From positions 124,001 to 188,000 of the forward strand of contig NZ_QXXA01000004.1 in NCBI RefSeq assembly GCF_009911265.1: a DNA stretch of 64,000 bases, in the 5' to 3' direction. Positions within the stretch are counted from its first letter, which is position 1, and every line of letters starts with the position of its first letter. The position numbers and the translations under genes are program-made. This document shows, piece after piece, positions 17,355-26,238 of this stretch. The notes under the pieces are model-generated. The model was not told where the DNA came from. It worked only from the letters and a program-made list of their open reading frames with translations, and did no database searches. This stretch comes from Senegalia massiliensis. GTDB taxonomy: Bacteria; Bacillota; Clostridia; Tissierellales; SIT17.

Positions 17355-18251
17355 TTACTCTTTTACAAATATAGGTAAAATATTACGTTTTACCCTTACA
17401 TTTATAGGTAACTCTCCTGCATACTCTCCATCTATATCTACATGTATTTCTTTTAAGGATAAGTTTTCAATAGTAATATCTTTAGTTTTAAAATATTCTA
17501 CTTTAGGATGATTTACATGTTCTCCAGTGTATATTTTCAAAAATATTGAAACTATATCTTGAAAATCTGCTTTCTTTATTATCACACAGTCAAGTAATCC
17601 ATCTTGTACTTCAGCAGTTGGAGATAGCTTTTTAAACCCTCCAACTGATTTTCCATTTGATATAATAAATAAGAGAATATCTTCTTCGCTAGTATATTCT
17701 TCGCTAGTAATTTTAACTTTTATTGTTTCAAACTTTTGTCTTGGAATTTCTTTCATACCTTCAAGATAATAAGCCATTCTACCTAAAACAGTTTTAATTT
17801 CTGAGGGAACTGTATGTGCTACATTTGTAAGAAGACCACCTGTTGCAACATTTATAAAATAACTATCATTACAAATCCCCATATCTACATATTCAATATT
17901 CCACGCTTCAATCATCTTTATAAAATCGGTCGTAGCTTTTGGTATTTCCATATATGTTGCAAAATCATTAACAGTACCTCCTGCAAGTATTGCAAGGGGT
18001 AACTTCTTATCACTACGAGCTATACCAGATGCAACTTCATTTATAGTACCATCTCCACCACATGCAATAATTGCATCCCAATCTTCTTTACAAGTTTTAA
18101 TCGCTTCATTTTGAGCGTCATCTTTCTTTTTTGTAGCATATTTTCCAACAATATATCCACGATCTAATAGATTGATTATTATTTCATCTATTCTCCTTTG
18201 AACTATTTGCCTTCCAGAAGATGGATTATATATTACCTTGATTTTTTTCAT
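17355..18251 (-). CDS. Diacylglycerol kinase-family lipid kinase (YegS/DgkB/BmrU type)
   Basis: 298 residues. DAGK catalytic domain: KVIYNPSSGRQ at the start, IACGGDGTINEVASGI (GGDGT nucleotide loop), LAILAGGTVNDFA, then the C-terminal beta-sandwich ending HVDIDGEYAGELPINVRV. These enzymes phosphorylate diacylglycerol or related lipids at the inner membrane face to recycle lipid. The ribosome site GGAGGAAATAAATTAA precedes ATG. It heads a same-strand run (kinase, MarR, giant GGDEF, LacI, DUF896). Whether it is the essential DgkB or a BmrU-like paralogue is not clear. Confidence 0.88.
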   Translation of the reverse strand: MKKIKVIYNPSSGRQIVQRRIDEIIINLLDRGYIVGKYATKKKDDAQNEAIKTCKEDWDAIIACGGDGTINEVASGIARSDKKLPLAILAGGTVNDFATYMEIPKATTDFIKMIEAWNIEYVDMGICNDSYFINVATGGLLTNVAHTVPSEIKTVLGRMAYYLEGMKEIPRQKFETIKVKITSEEYTSEEDILLFIISNGKSVGGFKKLSPTAEVQDGLLDCVIIKKADFQDIVSIFLKIYTGEHVNHPKVEYFKTKDITIENLSLKEIHVDIDGEYAGELPINVRVKRNILPIFVKE

Positions 18252-18358
18252 TTAATTTATTTCCTCCTGCAACTGATATTCTTATTTCTATAAATATATA
18301 TGATATTATACTTTTTAACTAAAATAGTCAACCTTATTATACCATTAATAAAGATATT

Positions 18359-18390
18359 AAAAAAGCGGACATATATATATCCGCTTTTTC
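18359..18390 (-). terminator. Terminator between the small unknown gene and lipid kinase
   Basis: AAAAAGCGGA, ATATATATATGT loop region, TCCGCTTTTTT on the minus strand; strong GC stem with T-run. It ends the 18409-18600 transcript. Confidence 0.75.
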
Positions 18391-18408
18391 TAAAAAATTT
18401 ATATAATT

Positions 18409-18600
18409 TTATTTTTCATCCATTTTTTCTAATATTGCTTGTAACCTTTTAGCTTGTACTCCACTTTCTTCTGCAAACATTTTTAAGGTTTCTCCTATTT
18501 CTGTATCTCTAATATTTTTAGAAAAGGATTCATAGTCTCTTACCATTTCTTGTGCATCTAATAACTTCTTTTTTATAATATCTTTTTCACTCATTTTCAT
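18409..18600 (-). CDS. Small helical protein, unknown function
   Basis: 63 residues, begins MKMSEKDIIKKKLLDAQEMV, almost entirely predicted helix, with two heptad-like halves (LLDAQEMVRDYESFSKNI and LKMFAEESGVQAKRLQAILE). The pattern recalls short ferritin-like or CotF-like helical hairpins in clostridia, but I cannot assign a family. The start is the ATG at 18600, since AGGAGGTGAG lies just upstream; an in-frame GTG at 18609 is part of that site. It is a monocistron ending at a strong hairpin and is divergent from the ABC exporter genes. Confidence 0.7.
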   Translation of the reverse strand: MKMSEKDIIKKKLLDAQEMVRDYESFSKNIRDTEIGETLKMFAEESGVQAKRLQAILEKMDEK

Positions 18601-18664
18601 AATTCTCACCTCCTAGATATATATTTACCTATGTATATTATTATTATGTATAGAGTGTTTTTAT

Positions 18665-18700
18665 AAAAAGTATATTAATAAATTTATTAATATACTTTTT
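18665..18700. repeat. Perfect 36-bp palindrome upstream of the ABC exporter
   Basis: An uninterrupted palindrome of 18-base halves (first half AAAAAGTATATTAATAAA). It lies between divergent genes, 18 bases upstream of TATAAT (18718-18723), the likely -10 of the exporter operon, and it abuts the expected -35. A terminator has no clear client here, so an operator or an attenuator is more plausible. Confidence 0.6.
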
Positions 18701-18760
18701 ATTTATAATGTAAAGGGTATAATACTTAGTAATGCGAAATTATAAAAACGGAGGTAAATT

Positions 18761-20515
18761 ATGAAGCATTTTAAGACTTTAAAAAATTTTCTTTTAGAAC
18801 ATAAAAAAAGATATATCTTAGGAATAATATGGTTAGTTATAGTAGATATTTTACAGTTAATATTTCCACAAATATTAAAAAAGATAACTGATTTATTGCA
18901 ATCAAATCAACTTTCTTTAGATGAATTATTAAATTATGCAATGTTAATAATGTTATTAGGACTAGGTACAGGTCTTGGTCGATATTTTTGGAGAATTTAT
19001 ATTCAAACTACTGCAAGAAAAGCTGAATATTATCTAAGAAATAGATTATTTTCACATTTACAATCTCTTTCTACAAATTATTTTAATACACATAAAACAG
19101 GAGATTTAATGGCTCATGCTACAAACGATATAAATGCAGTAAGAACTGCCCTAGGACCTGGAGTAGTTATGATTATTGACTCTGTATTTATAACTATTAC
19201 TACATTAATAATGATGATTAAAACTACTAATCTATTATTAGTAATACTTGCCTTATTTCCATTACCTTTCTTAGCATTTAGTGTTCAAAAAATGGGTAAA
19301 GTCATACATAAACGTTTTAGAAATGTGCAAGAAACATTTTCTGATCTTTCTGATAGAGCACAAGAAAATTTTGCTGGTGTAAGAGTAGTAAAGTCTTTTG
19401 TCCAAGAAGAAGAAGAAATAAAAAAATTTTCTAAAGTTAATAAAAATAACTTTGATAAAAATATGAAGTTAATAAAAGTATCTGGTTTACTAAGGCCACT
19501 TATCCAATTTATATCAGGAATTAGTTTTTTAATTGTTATATGGTATGGTGGAATTTTAGTAATAGAAGGTCAAATATCATTAGGAGACTTTGTAGCATTT
19601 AATAGTTATCTATCATTATTAGTATGGCCAATGATGGCTATAGGATGGGTTATTAATATTCTTCAACGTGGTTCTGCTTCTATGGAACGTATAAATAATA
19701 TTTTATTTGAAAAACCTGATATTACAGATTCAGATAATACATTAGATACCATTAATAATATTGATGGTCATATTACTTTTCAGAATGTATGGTTTAAATA
19801 CCCTAATTCTAATGGCTATGCCCTTAAAAATATAAATATTGATATTAAAGAAGGAACTACATTAGGTGTTGTTGGTAGAACTGGAAGTGGCAAAACTACA
19901 TTAGTTAACCTTATTTTAAGACTTTATGATATAGATAAAGGAAATATTTTTATTGATAATATTCCTATAAGGAATTTTTTAATAAAAAATTTAAGAGAAA
20001 ATATTGGTTATGTTTCTCAAGATAATTTTTTATTTTCAACAACAGTAAAACAAAATATATCTTTTGCATTTGAAAAAGATATTGATGATAACAAAATATA
20101 TAATGCTGCCAAAAAGGCTGAAGTTTATGATAATATAATTGACTTTCCAAATGGTTTTAATACCTCATTAGGAGAAAGAGGTGTAACAATGTCAGGAGGA
20201 CAAAGACAAAGAACCGCCATTGCAAGAGCCATTATTAAAGACCCTAGCATTTTAATATTAGATGATAGTTTATCTTCTGTTGATACTCAAACTGAAGAAC
20301 GCATACTTAAAAACCTTAAAGATGTTATGGAAGATAAAACTAATATTATTATTGCCCATAGAATATCTACAGTTAAAAATGCTGATCATATCATAGTCTT
20401 AGATGAAGGTGAAATAGTAGAAAGAGGTACTCATGAAGAATTAGTTAATAATAATAAAATTTATAATGATATATATGTAAAACAAATGTTAGAAGAAAAA
20501 ATTGAGAATATATAA
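18761..20515 (+). CDS. Heterodimeric ABC multidrug exporter subunit (BmrC/YheI-like)
   Basis: 584 residues, the length of Bacillus BmrC (585). Six-helix membrane domain (1-320) then ATPase domain: Walker A GRTGSGKTT (about 371), signature MSGGQRQR (about 476), Walker B ending LILDDSLSSVD (about 500). Asp replaces the catalytic Glu after Walker B, the hallmark of the degenerate-site subunit in BmrCD, LmrCD and TM287/288. It forms one exporter with the next gene, 12 bases downstream. Start ATG follows GGAGGTAAATT. Substrates are probably lipophilic drugs or peptides, inferred from family. Confidence 0.92.
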   Translation: MKHFKTLKNFLLEHKKRYILGIIWLVIVDILQLIFPQILKKITDLLQSNQLSLDELLNYAMLIMLLGLGTGLGRYFWRIYIQTTARKAEYYLRNRLFSHLQSLSTNYFNTHKTGDLMAHATNDINAVRTALGPGVVMIIDSVFITITTLIMMIKTTNLLLVILALFPLPFLAFSVQKMGKVIHKRFRNVQETFSDLSDRAQENFAGVRVVKSFVQEEEEIKKFSKVNKNNFDKNMKLIKVSGLLRPLIQFISGISFLIVIWYGGILVIEGQISLGDFVAFNSYLSLLVWPMMAIGWVINILQRGSASMERINNILFEKPDITDSDNTLDTINNIDGHITFQNVWFKYPNSNGYALKNINIDIKEGTTLGVVGRTGSGKTTLVNLILRLYDIDKGNIFIDNIPIRNFLIKNLRENIGYVSQDNFLFSTTVKQNISFAFEKDIDDNKIYNAAKKAEVYDNIIDFPNGFNTSLGERGVTMSGGQRQRTAIARAIIKDPSILILDDSLSSVDTQTEERILKNLKDVMEDKTNIIIAHRISTVKNADHIIVLDEGEIVERGTHEELVNNNKIYNDIYVKQMLEEKIENI

Positions 20516-20527
20516 GGTGGGGATATT

Positions 20528-22621
20528 ATGGAAAATATACATGAAGAAGAACAATTAAATAAAGCTTATGATTCTAAATTAATGAAAAGACTCTTGTCTT
20601 ATGCCAAGCCTTATTGGAAACTGCTAACTATTTCAATAATTCTCTTGATATTTGTTACATTAACAGATTTAGCTCGTCCTTATATAATTAAAATTGCTAT
20701 TGACAATCATATCTCTGCTATAAATGAACCTATGTATGTATACGATTTAAATGAATCACCTGTTGATGGTATTGAATTTGATGGAAAAGAGTATGTAAGA
20801 AAATCAAGACTTGAAGATATTGATAATTCATTTAATAACATACAATTATCTACATTAATAAAATATAAAAATAAATATTATTTAGTAAATGGCAATATAA
20901 CAGATGATTTTAATGATATAAGTATTACTAACAATGATATAAATACAAATATTATAATTAATAACAATACATATTCTGCAACTAGATTAACAGATGAAGA
21001 ATATAGTCAATTTAGAGAAGAAGATGTTTCTAATTTAAATAAGCTAGCTTTGATATATTTATCAATTATTTTTATAGGTTTTGTTTTTAACTATACGCAA
21101 ACTTATATATTAAATTATGCTGGCAAAAAAATAATTTATAATATTAGAGAAGAAGTATTTACTCATATACAGAAAATGTCACTCACTTTTTTTGATAATA
21201 ATCCTGTAGGACGATTAGTTACAAGAGTTGCTAATGACACAGAGAAATTAAATGAAATGTATACAGAAGTATTAATAAGCTTTTTTAAAGATGTTTTTAT
21301 GCTTATTGGTATAATAATAATAATGCTTCAAATGAATTTAAAATTAGCACTTATGAGTTTTACCGTTATTCCGTTTATAGTTATAGCATCTATAATATTT
21401 AGAATACAAATTAGAAAGGTATATAGACTTATAAGAGTAAAGCTTGCCAAAATAAACTCAACATTAAATGAAAATATAACAGGAATGCAAACTGTTCATA
21501 TTTTTGCAAAAGAAAATAAAAAATTTAGAGAATTTGACAATATAAATAAAAGCTATTTTAATACTACAAAAAAAGAAGTTAAAATATTTGCTTTGTTTAG
21601 ACCTTCCATAGAAATTATACGATCACTCGGTATAGCACTTATAATATACTATGGAGGTGGACGTACTATTTCTGGTGCTATAGAATTTGGAGTATTGTAT
21701 GCCTTTATAAATTATCTACAGCGATTTTTCCAACCAATTATGGAGCTTACGCAAAAATTCAATATATTGCAATCTGCTATGGCATCTTCTGAAAGGATAT
21801 TTCAAATTCTAGATAAAACTGAAGATATAAAAAATATTAAAAATGCTAAAAATCTAAAAAAATTTAATGGTAAAATTGAATTTAAAAATGTATGGTTTGC
21901 CTATGATAATAAAAATTGGGTTTTAAAAAATGTTAGTTTTACAATTAATCCTGGAGAATCCATTGCATTTGTAGGAGCTACAGGTGCAGGTAAATCTTCC
22001 ATTATAAATTTAATTAATCGTTTTTATGATATTCAAAAAGGTAAAATATTAATAGATGGAATTGATATAAAAACTATCGATAAATACTCATTAAGAAAAA
22101 GAATAGGTATTGTTCTTCAAGATGTATTTTTATTTACAGGAGATATAAAAGAAAATATAAGACTAAATAAAGAAAACATATCGCTAAATGATATTAAGTA
22201 TGCTGCAAAACATGTTAATGCTGATAATTTCATTGAAAAACTACCTAAAAAATATGATGAACCAGTCATGGAAAGAGGTTCTACCCTTTCATCTGGGCAA
22301 AGACAATTACTTGCATTTGCAAGAGCACTTGTTTATGATCCAGACATACTGGTATTAGATGAAGCTACTTCAAATATAGATACAGAAACTGAGGTTTTAA
22401 TCCAAGATGCTTTATTAAAATTAATAAAAGGAAGAACTTCTATTGCAGTAGCTCATAGACTATCTACAATACAACATTCTGACAAAATAATTGTACTTCA
22501 TAAAGGTGAAGTTAAAGAAATAGGTACACATCAAGAATTACTAGACAAAGAAGGCATTTACTATGATCTATATAGATTACAATATAAGGAAAACTTTGAT
22601 ATAGAAAATAGCAAACTATAA
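20528..22621 (+). CDS. Heterodimeric ABC multidrug exporter subunit (BmrD/YheH-like)
   Basis: 697 residues. Between membrane helices 1 and 2 there is a large insert of about 110 hydrophilic residues (about 60-170), expected outside the cell and also found in the longer partner of Bacillus BmrCD. ATPase motifs: Walker A GATGAGKSS (about 482), signature LSSGQRQLL with Ser in place of Gly, Walker B LVLDEATSNID with the catalytic Glu. It therefore supplies the Walker motifs of the active ATP site and, with its altered signature, half of the degenerate one. Operon partner of the preceding gene. Confidence 0.92.
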   Translation: MENIHEEEQLNKAYDSKLMKRLLSYAKPYWKLLTISIILLIFVTLTDLARPYIIKIAIDNHISAINEPMYVYDLNESPVDGIEFDGKEYVRKSRLEDIDNSFNNIQLSTLIKYKNKYYLVNGNITDDFNDISITNNDINTNIIINNNTYSATRLTDEEYSQFREEDVSNLNKLALIYLSIIFIGFVFNYTQTYILNYAGKKIIYNIREEVFTHIQKMSLTFFDNNPVGRLVTRVANDTEKLNEMYTEVLISFFKDVFMLIGIIIIMLQMNLKLALMSFTVIPFIVIASIIFRIQIRKVYRLIRVKLAKINSTLNENITGMQTVHIFAKENKKFREFDNINKSYFNTTKKEVKIFALFRPSIEIIRSLGIALIIYYGGGRTISGAIEFGVLYAFINYLQRFFQPIMELTQKFNILQSAMASSERIFQILDKTEDIKNIKNAKNLKKFNGKIEFKNVWFAYDNKNWVLKNVSFTINPGESIAFVGATGAGKSSIINLINRFYDIQKGKILIDGIDIKTIDKYSLRKRIGIVLQDVFLFTGDIKENIRLNKENISLNDIKYAAKHVNADNFIEKLPKKYDEPVMERGSTLSSGQRQLLAFARALVYDPDILVLDEATSNIDTETEVLIQDALLKLIKGRTSIAVAHRLSTIQHSDKIIVLHKGEVKEIGTHQELLDKEGIYYDLYRLQYKENFDIENSKL

Positions 22622-22623
22622 AT

Positions 22624-22650
22624 AAGGGTGGAGTTAAATCTCCACCCTTT
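22624..22650. terminator. Bidirectional terminator after the ABC exporter operon
   Basis: AAGGGTGGAG, TTAAA loop, TCTCCACCCTTT. It contains the stop codon of the convergent zinc-ribbon gene and serves both strands. Confidence 0.8.
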
Positions 22651-22876
22651 GTATACTTATCCTCTTATCATGATTACATTCTTTACATTTAAATAAATGG
22701 GTACATTCATTTTTGCTTACTCCATCAACTAATTGTGTTATATCATTGGATAAATAAGGACTATAATTATCTAGATAATCTACTATTGGTCCCTGATCAA
22801 TCATATCTCCTCCACATCTCTTACAATTTTTAATTATTTCTTGTATTCCATTACATAAAGGACATACTTCTTTCAA
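22634..22876 (-). CDS. Small cysteine-rich zinc-ribbon-like protein
   Basis: 80 residues with four CxxC-type pairs: CPLC, CKRC, then a later Cys-His (ECTHLFKC) and CKEC. This arrangement can bind one or two zinc or iron atoms. I do not recognise a named family, although short proteins of this form are common in clostridial genomes. It is preceded by AGAGGTGATAAT and lies alone between the exporter operon and spoVB, divergent from the latter. Confidence 0.75.
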   Translation of the reverse strand: MKEVCPLCNGIQEIIKNCKRCGGDMIDQGPIVDYLDNYSPYLSNDITQLVDGVSKNECTHLFKCKECNHDKRISIQRVEI

Positions 22877-22987
22877 ATATTATCACCTCTTTAATGTTTA
22901 TAATATCGAATTTATCATTTTATTATACATTTTATATAAATGATTTGAATATTTATTAAATATATAATTTTTCTAAGAGGTGATATA

Positions 22988-24538
22988 TTGAATAAAATCA
23001 AATTCATATATGGTGCTATAATTTTAGCTTTAGTAAATTTTTTAGTTAGAGCTATGGGATTTGGATATAAGATTATTTTATCAAAAATAATAGGAGCAAA
23101 AGGAATAGGTCTTTTCCAATTAATAAATCCTATTCTAATGCTATTTTTAACCATAACTACTGCTGGATTACCTATAGCTGTTACTAAACTTGTTGCTAAG
23201 CAAGAGGCCAAAAATAATAGTTTAGCAAGTAAACAAATATTGAAAGTTTCGATCTATATTACAATTTTATTTTCACTGATTTTAAGTTTAATATTATTTT
23301 TACTATCCCCATTTATAAGTTCTAATATATTAAAAAATAAAAATACATTATATTTCTTATACTTTTTAATTCCAGCAATCTTACTAATTTCTTTATCTTC
23401 TGTAACTAGAGGATATTTCTATGGATTAAAGAAAATGGCTATCTCAGGATCATCACAAATCATTGAACAAATAACAAGAATAATATTTGTTTTACTCTAT
23501 TTATATTTTTCTTACCCTATAGATTCTACCTGGGGAGCTTTTATAGCACTTTTAGGAATTAGTATAGGAGAATTTTTTGGACTACTATGGCTATTTTTAA
23601 ATTATAATATTATAAATTTTAAATCTAAAAAAAATATTGTAAATAAGAAATTATCATCCAAAGAAATAATAACTTCATTATTTTTTATTGCTATGCCAAT
23701 AACAATATCACAATTTTTTCACGTTTTATTACAGATATCAAATACAATATTAATACCTAGAAGATTGATATTAGCAGGTTATACAATGGAACAATCATTA
23801 GAAATATTTGGAAGAGTAGCAGGTATGGCCATGCCTTTTGTATTTTTACCATTCATTTTTACTGGAGCTTTAGTAATGAATATAATACCAAATATATCAG
23901 AGCAAATTAGTAAAAATAATTTATCTGATGTTGAAAAAAGTTCAAGTTTATGTTTAAGAGTGACATTCATTTTAACAATTCCTATAACTTTAATATATAT
24001 TTTTTATTCTATACCAATAACTGATTTTGTTTATAATGATGTTTTAGTTGGAAAATATTTATATGTCCTATCATATAGCACTATATTCTTATCACTTCAT
24101 CACACGGCCTCTGGTATATTACATGGATTAGGAAAACAAATACAAGCAAGTATAAATCATTTTATAGGTATGAGTATACAACTACTTGCAACTTTCTTTT
24201 TAGTCTCAAACCCTAACTATGGAATATATGGATTTCTTATTGGTTTCTTAGTATGTTCTATTGTGATGTTTAGTCTTGATTTTATAACTCTTAAAAAATA
24301 TATTAAAATAAAATGGGATATTACAAATTTCATATTAAAACCTGTTATTTCAGGAGGTATAATGCTACAGTCTATTAAATTAGGTTATTATTTTATAAAT
24401 CATTTTCAATTAAATCAATTTTATATAATAATTAATTATTTAATATCAATATTTATATATTTCATTCTTTTGATTATAACTAATGCATTACCTATTAATA
24501 TAATATTAAAATTATTATCTAAAAAAAGACATAAATAA
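22988..24538 (+). CDS. spoVB: Stage V sporulation protein B / MurJ-family flippase
   Basis: 516 residues, about 14 membrane segments, no large soluble domain. The N-terminus IYGAIILALVNFLVRAMGFGYKIILSK and the GAKGIGLFQLINPI motif are typical of SpoVB in the MOP/MVF flippase group; SpoVB is needed for spore cortex synthesis, probably by moving lipid-linked wall precursors. The start is TTG with AAGAGGTGATATA upstream. Related YkvU or general polysaccharide flippases are alternatives, but length and N-terminus favour SpoVB. It ends at the hairpin that also terminates the 6S RNA gene on the opposite strand. Confidence 0.85.
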   Translation: MNKIKFIYGAIILALVNFLVRAMGFGYKIILSKIIGAKGIGLFQLINPILMLFLTITTAGLPIAVTKLVAKQEAKNNSLASKQILKVSIYITILFSLILSLILFLLSPFISSNILKNKNTLYFLYFLIPAILLISLSSVTRGYFYGLKKMAISGSSQIIEQITRIIFVLLYLYFSYPIDSTWGAFIALLGISIGEFFGLLWLFLNYNIINFKSKKNIVNKKLSSKEIITSLFFIAMPITISQFFHVLLQISNTILIPRRLILAGYTMEQSLEIFGRVAGMAMPFVFLPFIFTGALVMNIIPNISEQISKNNLSDVEKSSSLCLRVTFILTIPITLIYIFYSIPITDFVYNDVLVGKYLYVLSYSTIFLSLHHTASGILHGLGKQIQASINHFIGMSIQLLATFFLVSNPNYGIYGFLIGFLVCSIVMFSLDFITLKKYIKIKWDITNFILKPVISGGIMLQSIKLGYYFINHFQLNQFYIIINYLISIFIYFILLIITNALPINIILKLLSKKRHK

Positions 24539-24566
24539 ACCCTTAAGCTGTGCTTAAGGGTTTACC
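24537..24566. terminator. Terminator shared by spoVB and 6S RNA
   Basis: AAACCCTTAAGC, loop TGTG, then CTTAAGGGTTT. The stem is followed by TTTATTTATG on the minus strand, where it ends the 6S RNA transcript, and by a short T-run on the plus strand after spoVB. Confidence 0.75.
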
Positions 24567-24741
24567 CGACATGCCGTCATGCTCATTAATTCATACCCGC
24601 TACTCTCGCAGGTGGGTGCTCTGCTAATAAGTTCTGATGTCCTTTAAAAGGCATACCATACATTATCAGACTCCAAACTCCCATATTATATATGTCGGTT
24701 GAATTAAAGAGAATCTAACGAACATATCAGGAAATTATCTT
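24560..24741 (-). ncRNA. ssrS: 6S RNA
   Basis: The minus-strand transcript starts like 6S RNA: UUUCCUGAUAUGUUCGUUAG closely matches the E. coli 6S 5' end, and the 3' end GACGGCAUGUCGGG parallels GGCGGCAUCUCGG. The 5' CCUGAUAU and 3' AUGUCGGG pair to close the rod. Internal hairpins (UCUGAU/AUCAGA around CCUUUUAAAGG; ACCC/GGGU) flank a weakly paired centre, as needed to mimic an open promoter. A -10 TATAAT lies at 24754-24749, and a weak -35 TTTATT 17 bases further up. 6S RNA binds sigma-A RNA polymerase in stationary phase. Ends are estimates. Confidence 0.82.
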
Positions 24742-24813
24742 TAAATACATTATACTACAAAATTCATAATAAATAAACTGTTAATTTATACTACTAACTT
24801 TAATACTCCATAA

Positions 24814-25116
24814 TTATTCTGATTCATTGTTTAATACTTCTAATAATTTATCAAGTTTTTTATTTTGGCTTTCATTTAACATAGGTCTTAATCTTTCTAG
24901 TTTTTTTATTTTTTTCATAAATTCCTCTTTATTATTTTCTTGAGATAATTTTTTATTTAAATTTATTATCTCAAAATATAATTCATCTTCAGACTTATCA
25001 GAATATTTACTAGCTAAATCCTTTAACTTCTCCATATCTTTATCTTTAGGATTAACAGTTGATTTTAACTTATCAACTAATTCTGATATATCTTTCTTTC
25101 CTTTTTTATCATCCAT
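24814..25116 (-). CDS. Small charged coiled-coil protein, unknown
   Basis: 100 residues starting MDDKKGKKDISELVDKL. The ATG at 25116 follows AAGGAGGAATTAAA, so the longer in-frame start at 25182 is unlikely. The protein is highly charged and helical, with repeated leucines spaced for coiled coils (LKDLASKYSDKSEDELYF; FMKKIKKLERLRPMLNESQ). No family recognised. It is divergent from the unknown gene at 25270, and both have weakly similar repeated lysine/leucine character, so they could share regulation. Confidence 0.68.
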   Translation of the reverse strand: MDDKKGKKDISELVDKLKSTVNPKDKDMEKLKDLASKYSDKSEDELYFEIINLNKKLSQENNKEEFMKKIKKLERLRPMLNESQNKKLDKLLEVLNNESE

Positions 25117-25269
25117 TTTAATTCCTCCTTTATAATATCTATTTAAAAGATATGTATTATAAAGTTTCATTATTACAAACAAAATAAAGATATTAATTTT
25201 ATCACAAATTATATGTTAATCTCATATAATATTATACAGAATTTTAATCTATAGCAAGGAGGTAAAAAT

Positions 25270-25977
25270 GTGAATGATCTCTCTACAACTTTCAAAGAAA
25301 AATATGAAAACATACTAGAAAATCCAATAATATTAATTTTTCTTATCCCAATTATTAAAAAATTTTTATCACAAGAAAATCGTAATATTTTAAATTTAAA
25401 CTTTGATCATTTATCAAAGAATAATTTCTCTAAAATATTTGAAAAAATTGATATTTTAGTTAAAGTAGCTCCTTATCTTCCTAAAGATTTTATAAATATC
25501 ATAAATAAATATCTTCCTATTTATGATAGAATTAGCAAAGCATTTATTGTTATGGAGTTTTTCCAAAGAACAAGTACTGTGTCCCCTGTTGTTGTTGCTA
25601 ATGACTTAAATTCAAAAGAAAAAACAAACAGAGTTACTTACATATTAAAAGAAGAATTACCCCAAACAGAGTACCAGAAAATAAGTCCTTTTATTTCCAT
25701 GGCAACTAATTTAGACATGTATAAAGGAATTCTTAAAATATTAACTAATATAAATACATCTAATAATAATTCTGATTCTAATAATATTGATAACTTAATT
25801 GATGTTATAGGGCCTATACTAGCTAACAATAACCAGAAAACCGAAACTTCAGAAGGTAAATCTCCAGATATTAATAAACTACTAGGTTTGTTAGATTTAT
25901 TTAATAATGATGATGAAAGTAATAGTGAAAATCAAAAGGAAGAAGATAATAAAAGTAAAGATAAAAATATAGGTTAA
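25270..25977 (+). CDS. Unknown protein with acidic disordered tail
   Basis: 235 residues from a GTG at 25270, after AAGGAGGTAAAAAT. An overlapping ATG (25268) hits a stop at once, so it is not the start. Residues 1-175 are predicted mostly helical, with hydrophobic stretches (IILIFLIPIIKKFL near the N-terminus) that could form one membrane or amphipathic helix. The last 50 residues are Asn/Ser/Glu/Lys-rich and look disordered. No family recognised. It resembles clostridial spore or envelope-associated unknowns only in composition. Confidence 0.68.
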   Translation: MNDLSTTFKEKYENILENPIILIFLIPIIKKFLSQENRNILNLNFDHLSKNNFSKIFEKIDILVKVAPYLPKDFINIINKYLPIYDRISKAFIVMEFFQRTSTVSPVVVANDLNSKEKTNRVTYILKEELPQTEYQKISPFISMATNLDMYKGILKILTNINTSNNNSDSNNIDNLIDVIGPILANNNQKTETSEGKSPDINKLLGLLDLFNNDDESNSENQKEEDNKSKDKNIG

Positions 25978-26050
25978 TTTCAAATATCACAATTATCTAA
26001 TTTTTACATATTATATAGTGTAACAAATATTACTGTTCGGAGGGATTTTA

Positions 26051-26167
26051 ATGTCAAATAAAATTTTAGGCGGATTTTTTGATGGGGAAAATGATTCTAC
26101 TTTATTATTTTTCTTTTTATTATTAGTTGTTCTATTTACTAATTGCTATGGTGGATATAAATACTAA
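26051..26167 (+). CDS. 38-residue single-span membrane miniprotein
   Basis: Reads MSNKILGGFFDGENDSTLLF, then a 15-residue run of Phe/Leu/Val (a membrane segment) and ends TNCYGGYKY. The ATG is preceded by GGAGGGATTTTA at ideal distance, and the gene is followed by a strong hairpin. Short proteins with a Leu/Phe-rich span and a Gly/Tyr-rich end are typical of small sporulation membrane proteins such as the YjcZ group in Firmicutes. Family membership is a guess; coding status is well supported by the ribosome site and position. Confidence 0.68.
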   Translation: MSNKILGGFFDGENDSTLLFFFLLLVVLFTNCYGGYKY

Positions 26168-26191
26168 TACATTGATTTTAAGTCAATAATT

Positions 26192-26238
26192 AAAGTGAAA
26201 TGATTAGTTGTTTTAAAACAACTAATCATTTCACTTTT
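26192..26238. terminator. Long bidirectional terminator
   Basis: A near-perfect inverted repeat of over 20 bp (AAAGTGAAATGATTAGTTGT with its complement) flanked by an A-run and a T-run, between the convergent miniprotein and RluA-family genes. Confidence 0.85.

Noticed and set aside
22915-23211. Minus-strand frame across the start of spoVB
   Set aside because: Lies opposite the membrane segments of spoVB, with no ribosome site.
24538-24720. The post-spoVB structured region as an SRP RNA or riboswitch
   Set aside because: It lacks the conserved SRP loop sequence and has no downstream gene on the transcribed strand; the 6S ends match better.
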